From the NCBI GenBank assembly GCA_021199695.1, contig JAJQHP010000120.1, positions 1 through 7,159 on the forward strand: 7,159 bases of DNA, in the 5' to 3' direction. Below the pieces are notes generated by a model. That model made no database searches, was not told where the DNA came from, and was given only the letters and a program-made list of their open reading frames with translations. This document shows positions 1 to 4,649 of the stretch, one piece after another; within the stretch, counting starts at the first letter, position 1, and each line of letters opens with the position of its first letter. The position numbers were made by a program, and so were the translations under genes. The DNA comes from Clostridiales bacterium. GTDB lineage: Bacteria; Bacillota; Clostridia; Oscillospirales; Oscillospiraceae.

Positions 1-187
1 GCTCCTTGAACCACATCTTGGCGTGCTCCTTCTCGTTGTCCGCCGTCTTCTGGAAGATGGCGGCCAGCTGCTCATAGCCCTCTTTCTTCGCCACAGAGGC
101 GAAATAGGTGTACTTGTTCCGTGCCTCGCTCTCGCCGGCAAAGGCTGTTTTCAGATTCTGTTCCGTTCTGCTGCCCTTCAATTCCAT
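1..187 (-). CDS. rbr: Rubrerythrin, N-terminal part (runs off the window edge)
   Basis: The first 62 residues of a rubrerythrin, a cytoplasmic non-haem diiron protein that reduces hydrogen peroxide in anaerobes with electrons from NADH or rubredoxin systems. The reading frame starts at the ATG complementary to 185-187 and continues past base 1. The N-terminal helix carries GESEARNKYTYFA, which matches the family's first diiron motif; Glu19 is the expected ligand and Arg23, Tyr26 and Tyr28 are typical neighbours. The second helix ends in DNEKEHA, giving the ExxH pair Glu52/His55. Later helices and the C-terminal rubredoxin-like FeS4 domain lie outside the window, so the presence of that domain cannot be judged. 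A strong Shine-Dalgarno GGAGGT sits 7 nt before the start. The gene is transcribed away from the rest of the window, from the promoter at 251-279. Family assignment is confident; the exact subfamily is not. Confidence 0.94.
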   Translation of the reverse strand, partial: MELKGSRTEQNLKTAFAGESEARNKYTYFASVAKKEGYEQLAAIFQKTADNEKEHAKMWFKE

Positions 188-250
188 AGCAGTGACCTCC
201 CTGGCAGATGATAAGATTGGTGGCTGTGCAGCTCATCTGCTGTTATGCAC

Positions 251-279
251 AGAGTATCACTGTTTTTGCTTTTTGTCAA
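251..279 (-). promoter_or_regulatory. Sigma-A type promoter for rubrerythrin
   Basis: On the minus strand a perfect -35 TTGACA (complement of 274-279) is followed, after exactly 17 nt, by TACTCT (complement of 251-256). A TG dinucleotide one base upstream gives it an extended -10. The predicted start lies near 244, giving a leader of about 57 nt before the rbr ATG. The spacer is A-rich. I saw no PerR-like TTATAAT/ATTATAA palindrome near it, so peroxide control by PerR is not supported here. The leader contains a short GTGCA...TGCAC inverted repeat of unknown meaning. Confidence 0.8.
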
Positions 280-306
280 TGTGCTTGCTGTTTGGGGGGT
301 GGGCGA

Positions 307-520
307 GTCGGTGCGGATTCGCGGTCAGTTTTCAGCGTGTCGGTAGCCCCTACCGCTCTCCCTCAGTCAGCTTCGCTGACAGCTCCCTCAGAGAGGGAGC
401 CAAGAGGGGCGCGCAAAACCCCTTGCCTCCCTCTTTGAGGGAGGTGGCACGGCGCAAGCCGTGACGGAGGGAGAGCAGCACGCACCCTCGACAAGACAGG
501 CACCCGGGCGAATTCGCACC
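307..520 (+). repeat. 214-bp palindromic hairpin repeat, copy 1 (modules A-minus and B-plus)
   Basis: A composite intergenic repeat found again, inverted, at 2776-2987. Module A (307-404, reverse orientation) and module B (about 419-520, forward) lie head to head around a short GC/A-rich joint. The ends form an imperfect inverted repeat: GGTGCGGATTCGC at 310-322 against GCGAATTCGCACC at 508-520 (one mismatch). Inside, a perfect 10-bp inverted repeat pairs 355-364 with 467-476. Four hairpins follow in mirror order: GTCAGC-TTC-GCTGAC (366-380), GCTCCCTC-AGA-GAGGGAGC (382-400), CCTCCCTC-TTT-GAGGGAGG (426-444) and CACGGC-GCAA-GCCGTG (448-463). No protein, CRISPR layout or clear target-site duplication is seen. 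It resembles a MITE or a REP-like element. It takes up much of the 503-base gap 188-690. The rest of that gap holds two promoters and, at about 521-610, a C/T-rich stretch in which I see no feature. Confidence 0.85.
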
Positions 521-613
521 ATCCCATTCTCTTTCTCCCTTCCCCATTTTCCACAACAACGCATCAAACGCCACAAAACCGCCCGGAAAAGGTCCTCATT
601 CCCTCCTGTTGCA

Positions 614-642
614 TTGTCCCTCTGTCCCGGATACGGTATAAT
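614..642 (+). promoter_or_regulatory. Sigma-A type promoter for the winged-helix gene
   Basis: A perfect -10 TATAAT (637-642) lies 17 nt downstream of TTGTCC (614-619, four of six matches to TTGACA). The predicted start is near 649, about 42 nt before the ATG at 691. TTGCAT at 609-614 is a worse -35 because it would need a 22-nt spacer. Confidence 0.72.
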
Positions 643-657
643 GAAAGCATCTCATAG

Positions 658-671
658 ACGGCTTATGCCGT
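658..671 (+). other. Small 5'-leader hairpin before the winged-helix gene
   Basis: ACGGC-TTAT-GCCGT forms a 5-bp stem with a 4-nt loop inside the predicted leader, about 9 nt after the likely transcription start and 4 nt before the AAGGG ribosome-binding site. Its stem resembles the inner hairpin of repeat module B (CACGGC/GCCGTG). It may be chance, a transcript-stabilising stem, or a weak translational control element. No function can be shown. Confidence 0.35.
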
Positions 672-690
672 AACGAAGGGACGGGGAGCT

Positions 691-1428
691 ATGATAGAAC
701 GGGCGGACCACAGGACCGGTTATACGGTCATCGACAACCGGGTCATCCGGGACGGGAGACTGAGTCCCCGGGCCAGATTCCTGCTCATCCTGATGCTGAG
801 CATGGCCGACGAGTGGCGGTTCAGCATCCGGGGACTGGCCCAGGTCGCCGGTTTGGGGACCGGAGCCGTGACCACGCTGCTGAAAGAGCTGATGGAGTAT
901 GGATATGTGTCCCGGGCGTGGGAACGACGGGAGAACGGCACCTTTGGCAGCTGCCAATACACCGTCCGTGAGATACCTGCACCGGTCAACGCCGATTCCG
1001 GGGAATCTCCGGATACGCAGCAGCCGGATACCGGTAAAGGGCCGGAACAGGAGACTGCCCCCGCCGGTGAAATGCCGGATACGGCCCAGGGCCACATCCA
1101 CAGAATACCGGACACGGCAGCCGCCGACCCAGGTGAGAGGGACACACTAAGAAATAACAAAGAACGAAAAAATACCAAGAGAGAGAGGGCAAAGCCCGCC
1201 TCGCCCCCTTCGTTGGATGAGGTGAGGGATTACTGCCGGGAGCAGGGCTATGACATCGACCCGGAACGATTCGTGGACTACTACGAGGCCAGAGGCTGGA
1301 TGCTGGGTAAGGCCAGGATGAAAAGCTGGCAGGCGGCGGTGCGCACCTGGGCCGGACGGGAGCGGCCCCGGGAGCCGACCCCAGGGCCGGGGGACAGGGG
1401 AGAAGTCCCCGAACTGGACCTCTGGTGA
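691..1428 (+). CDS. Winged-helix DNA-binding protein resembling phage/plasmid replisome organisers
   Basis: This 245-residue protein has three parts. Residues 1-93 look like the winged-helix domain common in clostridial plasmid, phage and integrative-element replication proteins: YTVIDNRVIRD, then LSPRARFLLILMLSM, a recognition region around IRGLAQVAGLGTGAVTTLLKEL, and a wing ending GSCQYTVRE. Residues 94-172 are a low-complexity linker with four Pro-Asp-Thr motifs (107, 112, 129, 140) and a basic stretch NNKERKNTKRER in a locally A-rich region. Residues 173-222 (SLDEVRDYCREQGYDIDPERF...KSWQAAVRTW) match the DnaD-like C-terminal tail that in relatives contacts DNA or helicase loader partners. 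Translation is likely to start at 691 with AAGGG about 9 nt upstream. It has its own promoter (614-642). No integrase, relaxase or other mobile-element gene is adjacent, so its substrate and role are unknown. A transcription regulator is an alternative. The domain call rests on pattern recognition. Confidence 0.82.
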   Translation: MIERADHRTGYTVIDNRVIRDGRLSPRARFLLILMLSMADEWRFSIRGLAQVAGLGTGAVTTLLKELMEYGYVSRAWERRENGTFGSCQYTVREIPAPVNADSGESPDTQQPDTGKGPEQETAPAGEMPDTAQGHIHRIPDTAAADPGERDTLRNNKERKNTKRERAKPASPPSLDEVRDYCREQGYDIDPERFVDYYEARGWMLGKARMKSWQAAVRTWAGRERPREPTPGPGDRGEVPELDLW

Positions 1429-1451
1429 CGGACGCTCTGCGCCCCCGGTCC

Positions 1452-1493
1452 GGGGAAAATCCTCTTGCATTTTTCCCCGAATGAAATCATAAT
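1452..1493 (+). promoter_or_regulatory. Promoter with overlapping inverted repeat, upstream of the YgjP-like gene
   Basis: TTGCAT (1465-1470) and CATAAT (1488-1493) are spaced by 17 nt and form a plausible sigma-A promoter for the 1529-2662 gene pair. The -35 lies between the arms of a perfect 8-bp inverted repeat, GGGGAAAA (1452-1459) and TTTTCCCC (1471-1478), separated by 11 nt. The GGGG arm can also pair with CCCC at 1443-1446. The placement suits an operator that covers the -35, but this is inference. The T-run lies inside the stem, not after it, so a classical terminator for the upstream gene is unlikely. Confidence 0.6.
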
Positions 1494-1528
1494 AGGGGGA
1501 AAGAACGTCGCACCCAGGAGGCCTCGCC

Positions 1529-2071
1529 ATGTATCCCTATCAGGTCGTCCGCTCCCGGCGGAAAACCGTCTCACTGGAGATTCGCCCGGACTGTTCCGTC
1601 CTCGTCCGCGCGCCCCTGGGGATGGGGGAGGCGGACATCCGGGACATCGTCCTCCGTCATCAGGACTGGCTGGACCGGCATATGCCACAGATGCAGGCCC
1701 GCCAGCGGCCGGAGCCCACCCGGGAGCAGGCAGAGGCCCTCATCCGGCGGGCCAGGGACATCCTCCCCGGCAAGGTGGCCCACTACGCCAAAATCATGGG
1801 AGTCGCCCCCACCGGCATCACGATTACCGGGGCCAGGACCCGCTTCGGCTCCTGCTCCCCGAAAAACCGGGTCTGCTTCTCCTGGCGGCTGATGGCCTAC
1901 CCGGAGGCCGCCATCGACTATGTGGTGGTCCACGAGCTGGCCCACATCCGCCACAAGAACCACAGCCCCGCCTTTCACGGGTTTGTGGCCTCCGTCCTCC
2001 CCGACCACCTGGAGCGGCGGCAGATGCTGAAACAGCCGCCGGACTTTTCCCCATTTTCCCCAAAGGAGTGA
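1529..2071 (+). CDS. YgjP/DUF45-type metal-dependent hydrolase
   Basis: A 180-residue cytoplasmic protein of the YgjP family (PF01863 type, zincin fold). Older annotation calls such proteins metallopeptidases; E. coli YgjP has been reported as a UTP pyrophosphatase, so the substrate here is uncertain. The N-terminus (VVRSRRKTVSLEIRPD) and LVRAP are typical of the family. RTRFGSCS at 103-110 is the usual conserved segment before the core, and VVVHELAHIRHKNHSPAFH holds the zinc motif HELAH (135-139, catalytic Glu136) with the third histidine at 145. Length is slightly shorter than the roughly 220-240 residues usual for the family. The start is supported by AGGAGG 7 nt upstream. The next gene starts 6 nt after its stop and takes its ribosome-binding site from this gene's last codons, so the two are co-transcribed and probably translationally coupled. 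No signal peptide or membrane segment is present. Confidence 0.9.
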   Translation: MYPYQVVRSRRKTVSLEIRPDCSVLVRAPLGMGEADIRDIVLRHQDWLDRHMPQMQARQRPEPTREQAEALIRRARDILPGKVAHYAKIMGVAPTGITITGARTRFGSCSPKNRVCFSWRLMAYPEAAIDYVVVHELAHIRHKNHSPAFHGFVASVLPDHLERRQMLKQPPDFSPFSPKE

Positions 2072-2077
2072 GCAACC

Positions 2078-2662
2078 ATGATCATCGCCGTCTCTGCCGT
2101 CCAGGGCACCTTCCTGGAGCATCAGAACCTGCTGACCCGTATCGGCGTGGAGTCCTTCCCCCTCCGGGAGCAGGCGGACCTGGAGCGGCCCTTTGACGGG
2201 CTCATCCTCCCCGGCGGCGACTGTGATAAACAGAGCAAACTACTCCGCCAGCCTGGGCTGATGGAGCCCATCAGGGCTCGCATCAGCCAGGCGATGCCGG
2301 TGCTGGGCACCTGCTCCGGCATGATCCTTCTGGCCCGGCAGGTGGAGAACAGCAGGGCCCCCTACTATCTGGGCACCATGCCCATCACCGTCCGCCGCCG
2401 TCAGCTCCCCTCCTTCCAGGTGAACGGGGCCTTTGCCGCCATCCGGAGCATCCCCATGCGGTTCCTCAACGCCCCGGTGGTCACGGAGATGGACGACGAG
2501 GTGGAAATTCTCTCCCTGACCCGGGGGGAGGTCACTGCCGCCCGGTACGAGAACCAGCTGGTCACCTCCTTCCACCCGGAGATGACCACCGACCCCTCCG
2601 TCCACCACTACTTCAAGATCATGGTGGACCAGGCCATTAAGAGAAGAGAGCGGGGGGAGTGA
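2078..2662 (+). CDS. pdxT: PdxT/SNO-family glutamine amidotransferase (divergent)
   Basis: A 194-residue class I glutamine amidotransferase close in length to PdxT (about 196), the subunit that releases ammonia from glutamine for PdxS to build pyridoxal 5'-phosphate. Visible landmarks are VQGTFLEH (8-15), DGLILPGG (40-47), the nucleophile Cys79 in GTCSGM, NAP at 131-133, and FHPEMT with His166 and Glu168 completing the catalytic triad. Differences from typical PdxT are clear. The PGGEST signature reads PGGDCD, and the usual R-N-x-[YF]-G-R-Q-x-x-SF stretch is shortened to RRRQLPSF (107-113). No pdxS is adjacent, although PdxS/PdxT are normally encoded together. It may be a distant pdxT acting with a PdxS elsewhere, or a paralogue with another acceptor. 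Start: AAAGGAG at 2062-2068 inside the preceding gene, 9 nt before the ATG. Repeat module A begins 10 bases after the stop, and no U-tract terminator follows. Confidence 0.82.
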   Translation: MIIAVSAVQGTFLEHQNLLTRIGVESFPLREQADLERPFDGLILPGGDCDKQSKLLRQPGLMEPIRARISQAMPVLGTCSGMILLARQVENSRAPYYLGTMPITVRRRQLPSFQVNGAFAAIRSIPMRFLNAPVVTEMDDEVEILSLTRGEVTAARYENQLVTSFHPEMTTDPSVHHYFKIMVDQAIKRRERGE

Positions 2663-2671
2663 GCGTGGCCC

Positions 2672-2770
2672 CTTGGCTCCCTCTCTGAGGGAGCTGTCAG
2701 CGAAGCTGACTGAGGGAGAGCGGCAGGGGCTATCGAAACGCTGAAAACCTTCGGCGAAATTCGTACCGAC
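2672..2770 (+). repeat. Solitary module A of the hairpin repeat
   Basis: This is a 99-bp forward copy of module A. Its first 50 bases are identical to the reverse complement of the matching part of copy 1 (355-404). It carries the core hairpin GCTCCCTC-TCT-GAGGGAGC, the inner hairpin GTCAGC-GAA-GCTGAC, a lone GAGGGAGAGC arm, and the end sequence TTCGTACCGAC. It begins 10 bases after the pdxT-like stop, so it is probably transcribed as the mRNA tail. Its structures may protect that 3' end, but there is no U-tract. Confidence 0.8.
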
Positions 2771-2775
2771 TCTCT

Positions 2776-2987
2776 GCGAATTCGCCCTAGTGCCTGCCTT
2801 GTTGCGAGTGCGTGCTGCTCTCCCTCCGTCACGGCTTACGCCGTGCCACCTCCCTCACGGAGGGAGGCAAGGGGTGCGCAAAAAACTTGGCTCCCTCTCT
2901 GAGGGAGCTGGCTGCCCGAAGGGCAGACTGAGGGAGAGCAGTAGGGGCTACCGAAACGCAAACAGCTCCCGGCGAATCCGTACCGAC
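2776..2987 (-). repeat. 212-bp palindromic hairpin repeat, copy 2 (inverted relative to copy 1)
   Basis: Module B in reverse (2776-2874) and module A forward (2886-2987) are joined by a short TGCGCAAAAAA segment. Read on the minus strand this gives the same A-minus/B-plus order and almost the same length as 307-520. The B end keeps the 10-bp palindrome GCGAATTCGC (2776-2785). The B inner hairpin has loop GTAA instead of GCAA with an unchanged CACGGC stem. The A inner hairpin is replaced by CTGCCC-GAA-GGGCAG (about 2912-2926). The A end reads GCGAATCCGTACCGAC. With the solitary module at 2672-2770 it fills most of the 423-base gap 2663-3085; the remainder holds the fprA promoter and leader. 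A further B-end-like fragment, GCGAATCCCCC, follows at 2993-3003. Confidence 0.83.
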
Positions 2988-3017
2988 TTCAAGCGAATCC
3001 CCCTTATCATTTCCCCG

Positions 3018-3046
3018 TTTACTTTCCCTCCCAAATATGATATAAC
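3018..3046 (+). promoter_or_regulatory. Extended -10 promoter for fprA
   Basis: TTTACT (3018-3023) and TATAAC (3041-3046) are 17 nt apart, with TG at 3038-3039 forming an extended -10. The predicted start near 3053 leaves a leader of about 33 nt that carries AGGAGGT (3072-3078), 7 nt before the ATG. The region changes abruptly from GC-rich repeat to AT-rich sequence here. Confidence 0.72.
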
Positions 3047-3085
3047 TTTGTCGATCAAAAACCGTTTCATCAGGAGGTACGAGCC

Positions 3086-4249
3086 ATGTCTGTTCCCAGT
3101 GTCTCTCCCGCCGTCCGTTACATCGGCTGCGACGATAAGACCATCGACCTGTTCGAGAGCCAATACCTTGTCCCCAACGGCATCAGCTACAATTCCTACG
3201 TTATTCTGGACGACAAAATCGCCATTATGGACACCGCCGACCGCCGGGTGACGGAGCAATGGCTGGCCAACCTGGACGCCGCCCTGGAGGGCCGCACCCC
3301 GGACTATCTGGTGGTCCACCATCTGGAGCCGGACCATGCCGCCAACATTCAGCGGGTGTGTGAGCGGTATCCGGACCTCCGCGTCGTCGCCTCCGCCAAG
3401 GCGGCGAGTATGCTGCCCCAGTTCTTCACCCTGGACCTGACCGACCGGGTCATCCCCGTCAAGGAGGGGGACACCCTCTCTCTGGGCAGCCACGTCCTCA
3501 CCTTCGTCATGGCCCCCATGGTCCACTGGCCGGAGGTCATGGTCAGCTATGAGTCCAGCGAAAAGGCCCTGTTCTCCGCCGACGCCTTTGGCAAGTTCGG
3601 CGCACTGGACACGGAGGAGGACTGGGACTGCGAGGCCCGGCGGTACTACTTCAACATCGTGGGCAAGTACGGCGGCCCTGTCCAGACCCTGCTGAAAAAG
3701 GCCGCCAAGCTGGACATTCAGACCATCTACCCCCTCCACGGCCCCATCCTCACCGAAAATCTGGGCCACTATCTGGAGAAGTATCAGATCTGGTCCAGCT
3801 ATCAGCCGGAGGACGAGGGCGTCACCATCGCCTATGCCTCCATCCACGGCAACACCGCCCAGGTGGCCAAACAGCTGGCGGAAATTCTCACCGCCAAAGG
3901 GGCCAAAAAGGTGAGCCTGTTCGACCTGAGCCGGGACGACAAGGCGGAGGCGGTAGAGGACGCCTTCCGCTACAGCCGTCTGGTGCTGGCCGCCGCCTCC
4001 TATGACAGCGGGGTGTTCCCGCCCATGGAGAGCTTCCTGTGCTCTCTCACCGCCAAGGCCTATCAGAACCGGAAGGTCGCCCTGGTGGAAAACGGCTCCT
4101 GGGCCCCCTCCGCCGGGCGGGTGATGAAGGGCTATGTGGACAAGATGAAGAACATCACCCTCTGCCCCACCGTCGTCACCGTCAAATCTACTTTGAAGGA
4201 CGCCGACCTTCCCAAGCTGGAGCAGCTGGCGGAGGAGCTGCTGGCCTGA
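3086..4249 (+). CDS. fprA: FprA-type flavodiiron protein (oxygen/nitric oxide reductase)
   Basis: A 387-residue A-type flavoprotein, a cytoplasmic enzyme that reduces oxygen to water or nitric oxide to nitrous oxide with electrons from rubredoxin or F420-type donors. The N-terminal metallo-beta-lactamase-like domain (about 1-240) shows the complete diiron set: His79, Glu81, Asp83 and His84 in HHLEPDHAANI, His147 in MVHWPE, Asp166 in SADAFG, and His218 in PLHGP. The flavodoxin domain (about 246-387) has the FMN phosphate loop SIHGNTAQV (252-260) and the later flavin-binding segment ENGSWAPSAG (335-344). The length is normal for class A proteins, with no fused rubredoxin or reductase domain, so separate electron carriers are needed. 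It is a single gene with its own promoter and a strong terminator. Which substrate it prefers, oxygen or nitric oxide, cannot be read from the sequence. The nearby rubrerythrin, also a peroxide/oxygen tool of anaerobes, fits an oxygen-defence role. Confidence 0.95.
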   Translation: MSVPSVSPAVRYIGCDDKTIDLFESQYLVPNGISYNSYVILDDKIAIMDTADRRVTEQWLANLDAALEGRTPDYLVVHHLEPDHAANIQRVCERYPDLRVVASAKAASMLPQFFTLDLTDRVIPVKEGDTLSLGSHVLTFVMAPMVHWPEVMVSYESSEKALFSADAFGKFGALDTEEDWDCEARRYYFNIVGKYGGPVQTLLKKAAKLDIQTIYPLHGPILTENLGHYLEKYQIWSSYQPEDEGVTIAYASIHGNTAQVAKQLAEILTAKGAKKVSLFDLSRDDKAEAVEDAFRYSRLVLAAASYDSGVFPPMESFLCSLTAKAYQNRKVALVENGSWAPSAGRVMKGYVDKMKNITLCPTVVTVKSTLKDADLPKLEQLAEELLA

Positions 4250-4266
4250 CCCGTTCCAACCTCTTC

Positions 4267-4300
4267 CCGCCGTCCCGAACTGCGCCGGGGCGGCGGTTTT
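4267..4300 (+). terminator. Intrinsic terminator of fprA
   Basis: CCGCCGTCCC (4267-4276) pairs with GGGGCGGCGG (4287-4296) in a 10-bp stem with one G-T pair and a 10-nt loop, followed by TTTT (4297-4300). It starts 17 bases after the fprA stop. The complementary strand has no U-run after the stem, so it acts in the forward direction only. Its last T overlaps the stop codon of the convergent gene (4300-4302). Confidence 0.8.
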
Positions 4301-4572
4301 CAGTTGCGCCGCCGGGGGCGTTCCCGGGGGAGGGGCTCGCCCTCCACTAAAATCACGTCCGGGCCGAACCGCTTCACCTGCCCCCAGGGGACCAGGCGTA
4401 TCTCCCGGCTGCCCAGCAGGCCGAAGAAATACCGCCGCTGCCCCGGCACCACCAGGGACAGGATGCGCCCGGTGTCCAGGTCGATGTTCAGGTCGCCCAC
4501 ATACCCGAACCGGCTCCCGTCGGTGACGGAAATGACCTCCTTGAACCGCAGCTCCTCCAGATTGCTCTCCAT
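4300..4572 (-). CDS. YlmC/YmxH-family PRC-barrel sporulation protein
   Basis: A 90-residue soluble protein of the YlmC/YmxH family, small PRC-barrel proteins of spore-forming Firmicutes annotated as sporulation proteins; the molecular role is not established. The barrel covers about residues 5-77: LEELRFKEVISVTDGSRFGYV, the DLNIDLDTGRILSLVVPG segment typical of the family, then a GLLGSREIRLVPW strand pair and VKRFGPDVILV. The tail 79-90 is Arg/Pro-rich (EPLPRERPRRRN) and is probably disordered. The start at 4572 is supported by GGGAGG 7 nt upstream, although that site lies in a short hairpin (4581-4593). The gene converges on fprA with only 50 bases between the stops and diverges from recQ across 77 bases. 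I found no clear promoter for it, so its regulation is unknown. YlmC and YmxH are paralogues and I cannot say which it matches. Confidence 0.87.
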   Translation of the reverse strand: MESNLEELRFKEVISVTDGSRFGYVGDLNIDLDTGRILSLVVPGQRRYFFGLLGSREIRLVPWGQVKRFGPDVILVEGEPLPRERPRRRN

Positions 4573-4580
4573 CGTCCCGC

Positions 4581-4593
4581 CTCCCTCTGGGAG
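4581..4593 (-). promoter_or_regulatory. Hairpin enclosing the ribosome-binding site of the YlmC/YmxH gene
   Basis: On the minus strand CTCCC-AGA-GGGAG forms a 5-bp stem whose 3' arm is the Shine-Dalgarno GGGAGG of the gene starting at 4572. If it forms in the mRNA it would lower ribosome access. Its arms resemble the CTCCCTC/GAGGGAG core of the intergenic repeats, but the match is too short to call it a repeat remnant. Confidence 0.35.
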
Positions 4594-4605
4594 ACGGTAT
4601 GCAGA

Positions 4606-4629
4606 GGCGGGGATGTCCTATGCCCCGCC
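4606..4629 (+). other. GC-only hairpin in the recQ leader
   Basis: GGCGGGG (4606-4612) pairs with CCCCGCC (4623-4629) around a 10-nt loop, ending 6 bases before the AAAGGA ribosome-binding site of recQ. There is no U-tract, so it is not a terminator. It covers the in-frame ATG at 4620, which argues further for the 4650 start. A structural or regulatory role is possible but unproven. Confidence 0.4.
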
Positions 4630-4649
4630 CGTCAGAAAGGAACCACGCC

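Noticed and set aside
188..300. PerR or other known operator upstream of rubrerythrin
   Set aside because: No TTATAAT/ATTATAA-like palindrome seen; the A-rich stretch is only the promoter spacer.
108..574. Small frames over the repeat at 307-520 in both directions
   Set aside because: They read through hairpin repeats, differ between repeat copies and lack plausible starts; not supported as genes.
1465..2196. 243-residue forward frame overlapping the YgjP-like gene
   Set aside because: Composition dominated by Gly, Pro, Arg and Ala. It overlaps the frame that has the HELAH zinc motif and a proper ribosome-binding site.
2663..2700. Terminator for the PdxT-like gene in the first hairpin of module A
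   Set aside because: The GCTCCCTC/GAGGGAGC stem is not followed by a U-tract, and the same hairpin occurs in repeats not placed after genes.
2672..2987. CRISPR array
   Set aside because: Modules alternate in orientation, are about 100 bp and carry no unique spacers between short direct repeats.
4599..4649. Upstream start of recQ adding 17 residues
   Set aside because: No ribosome-binding site, an overlapping GC hairpin, and residue numbering of the zinc cysteines fits the 4650 start.
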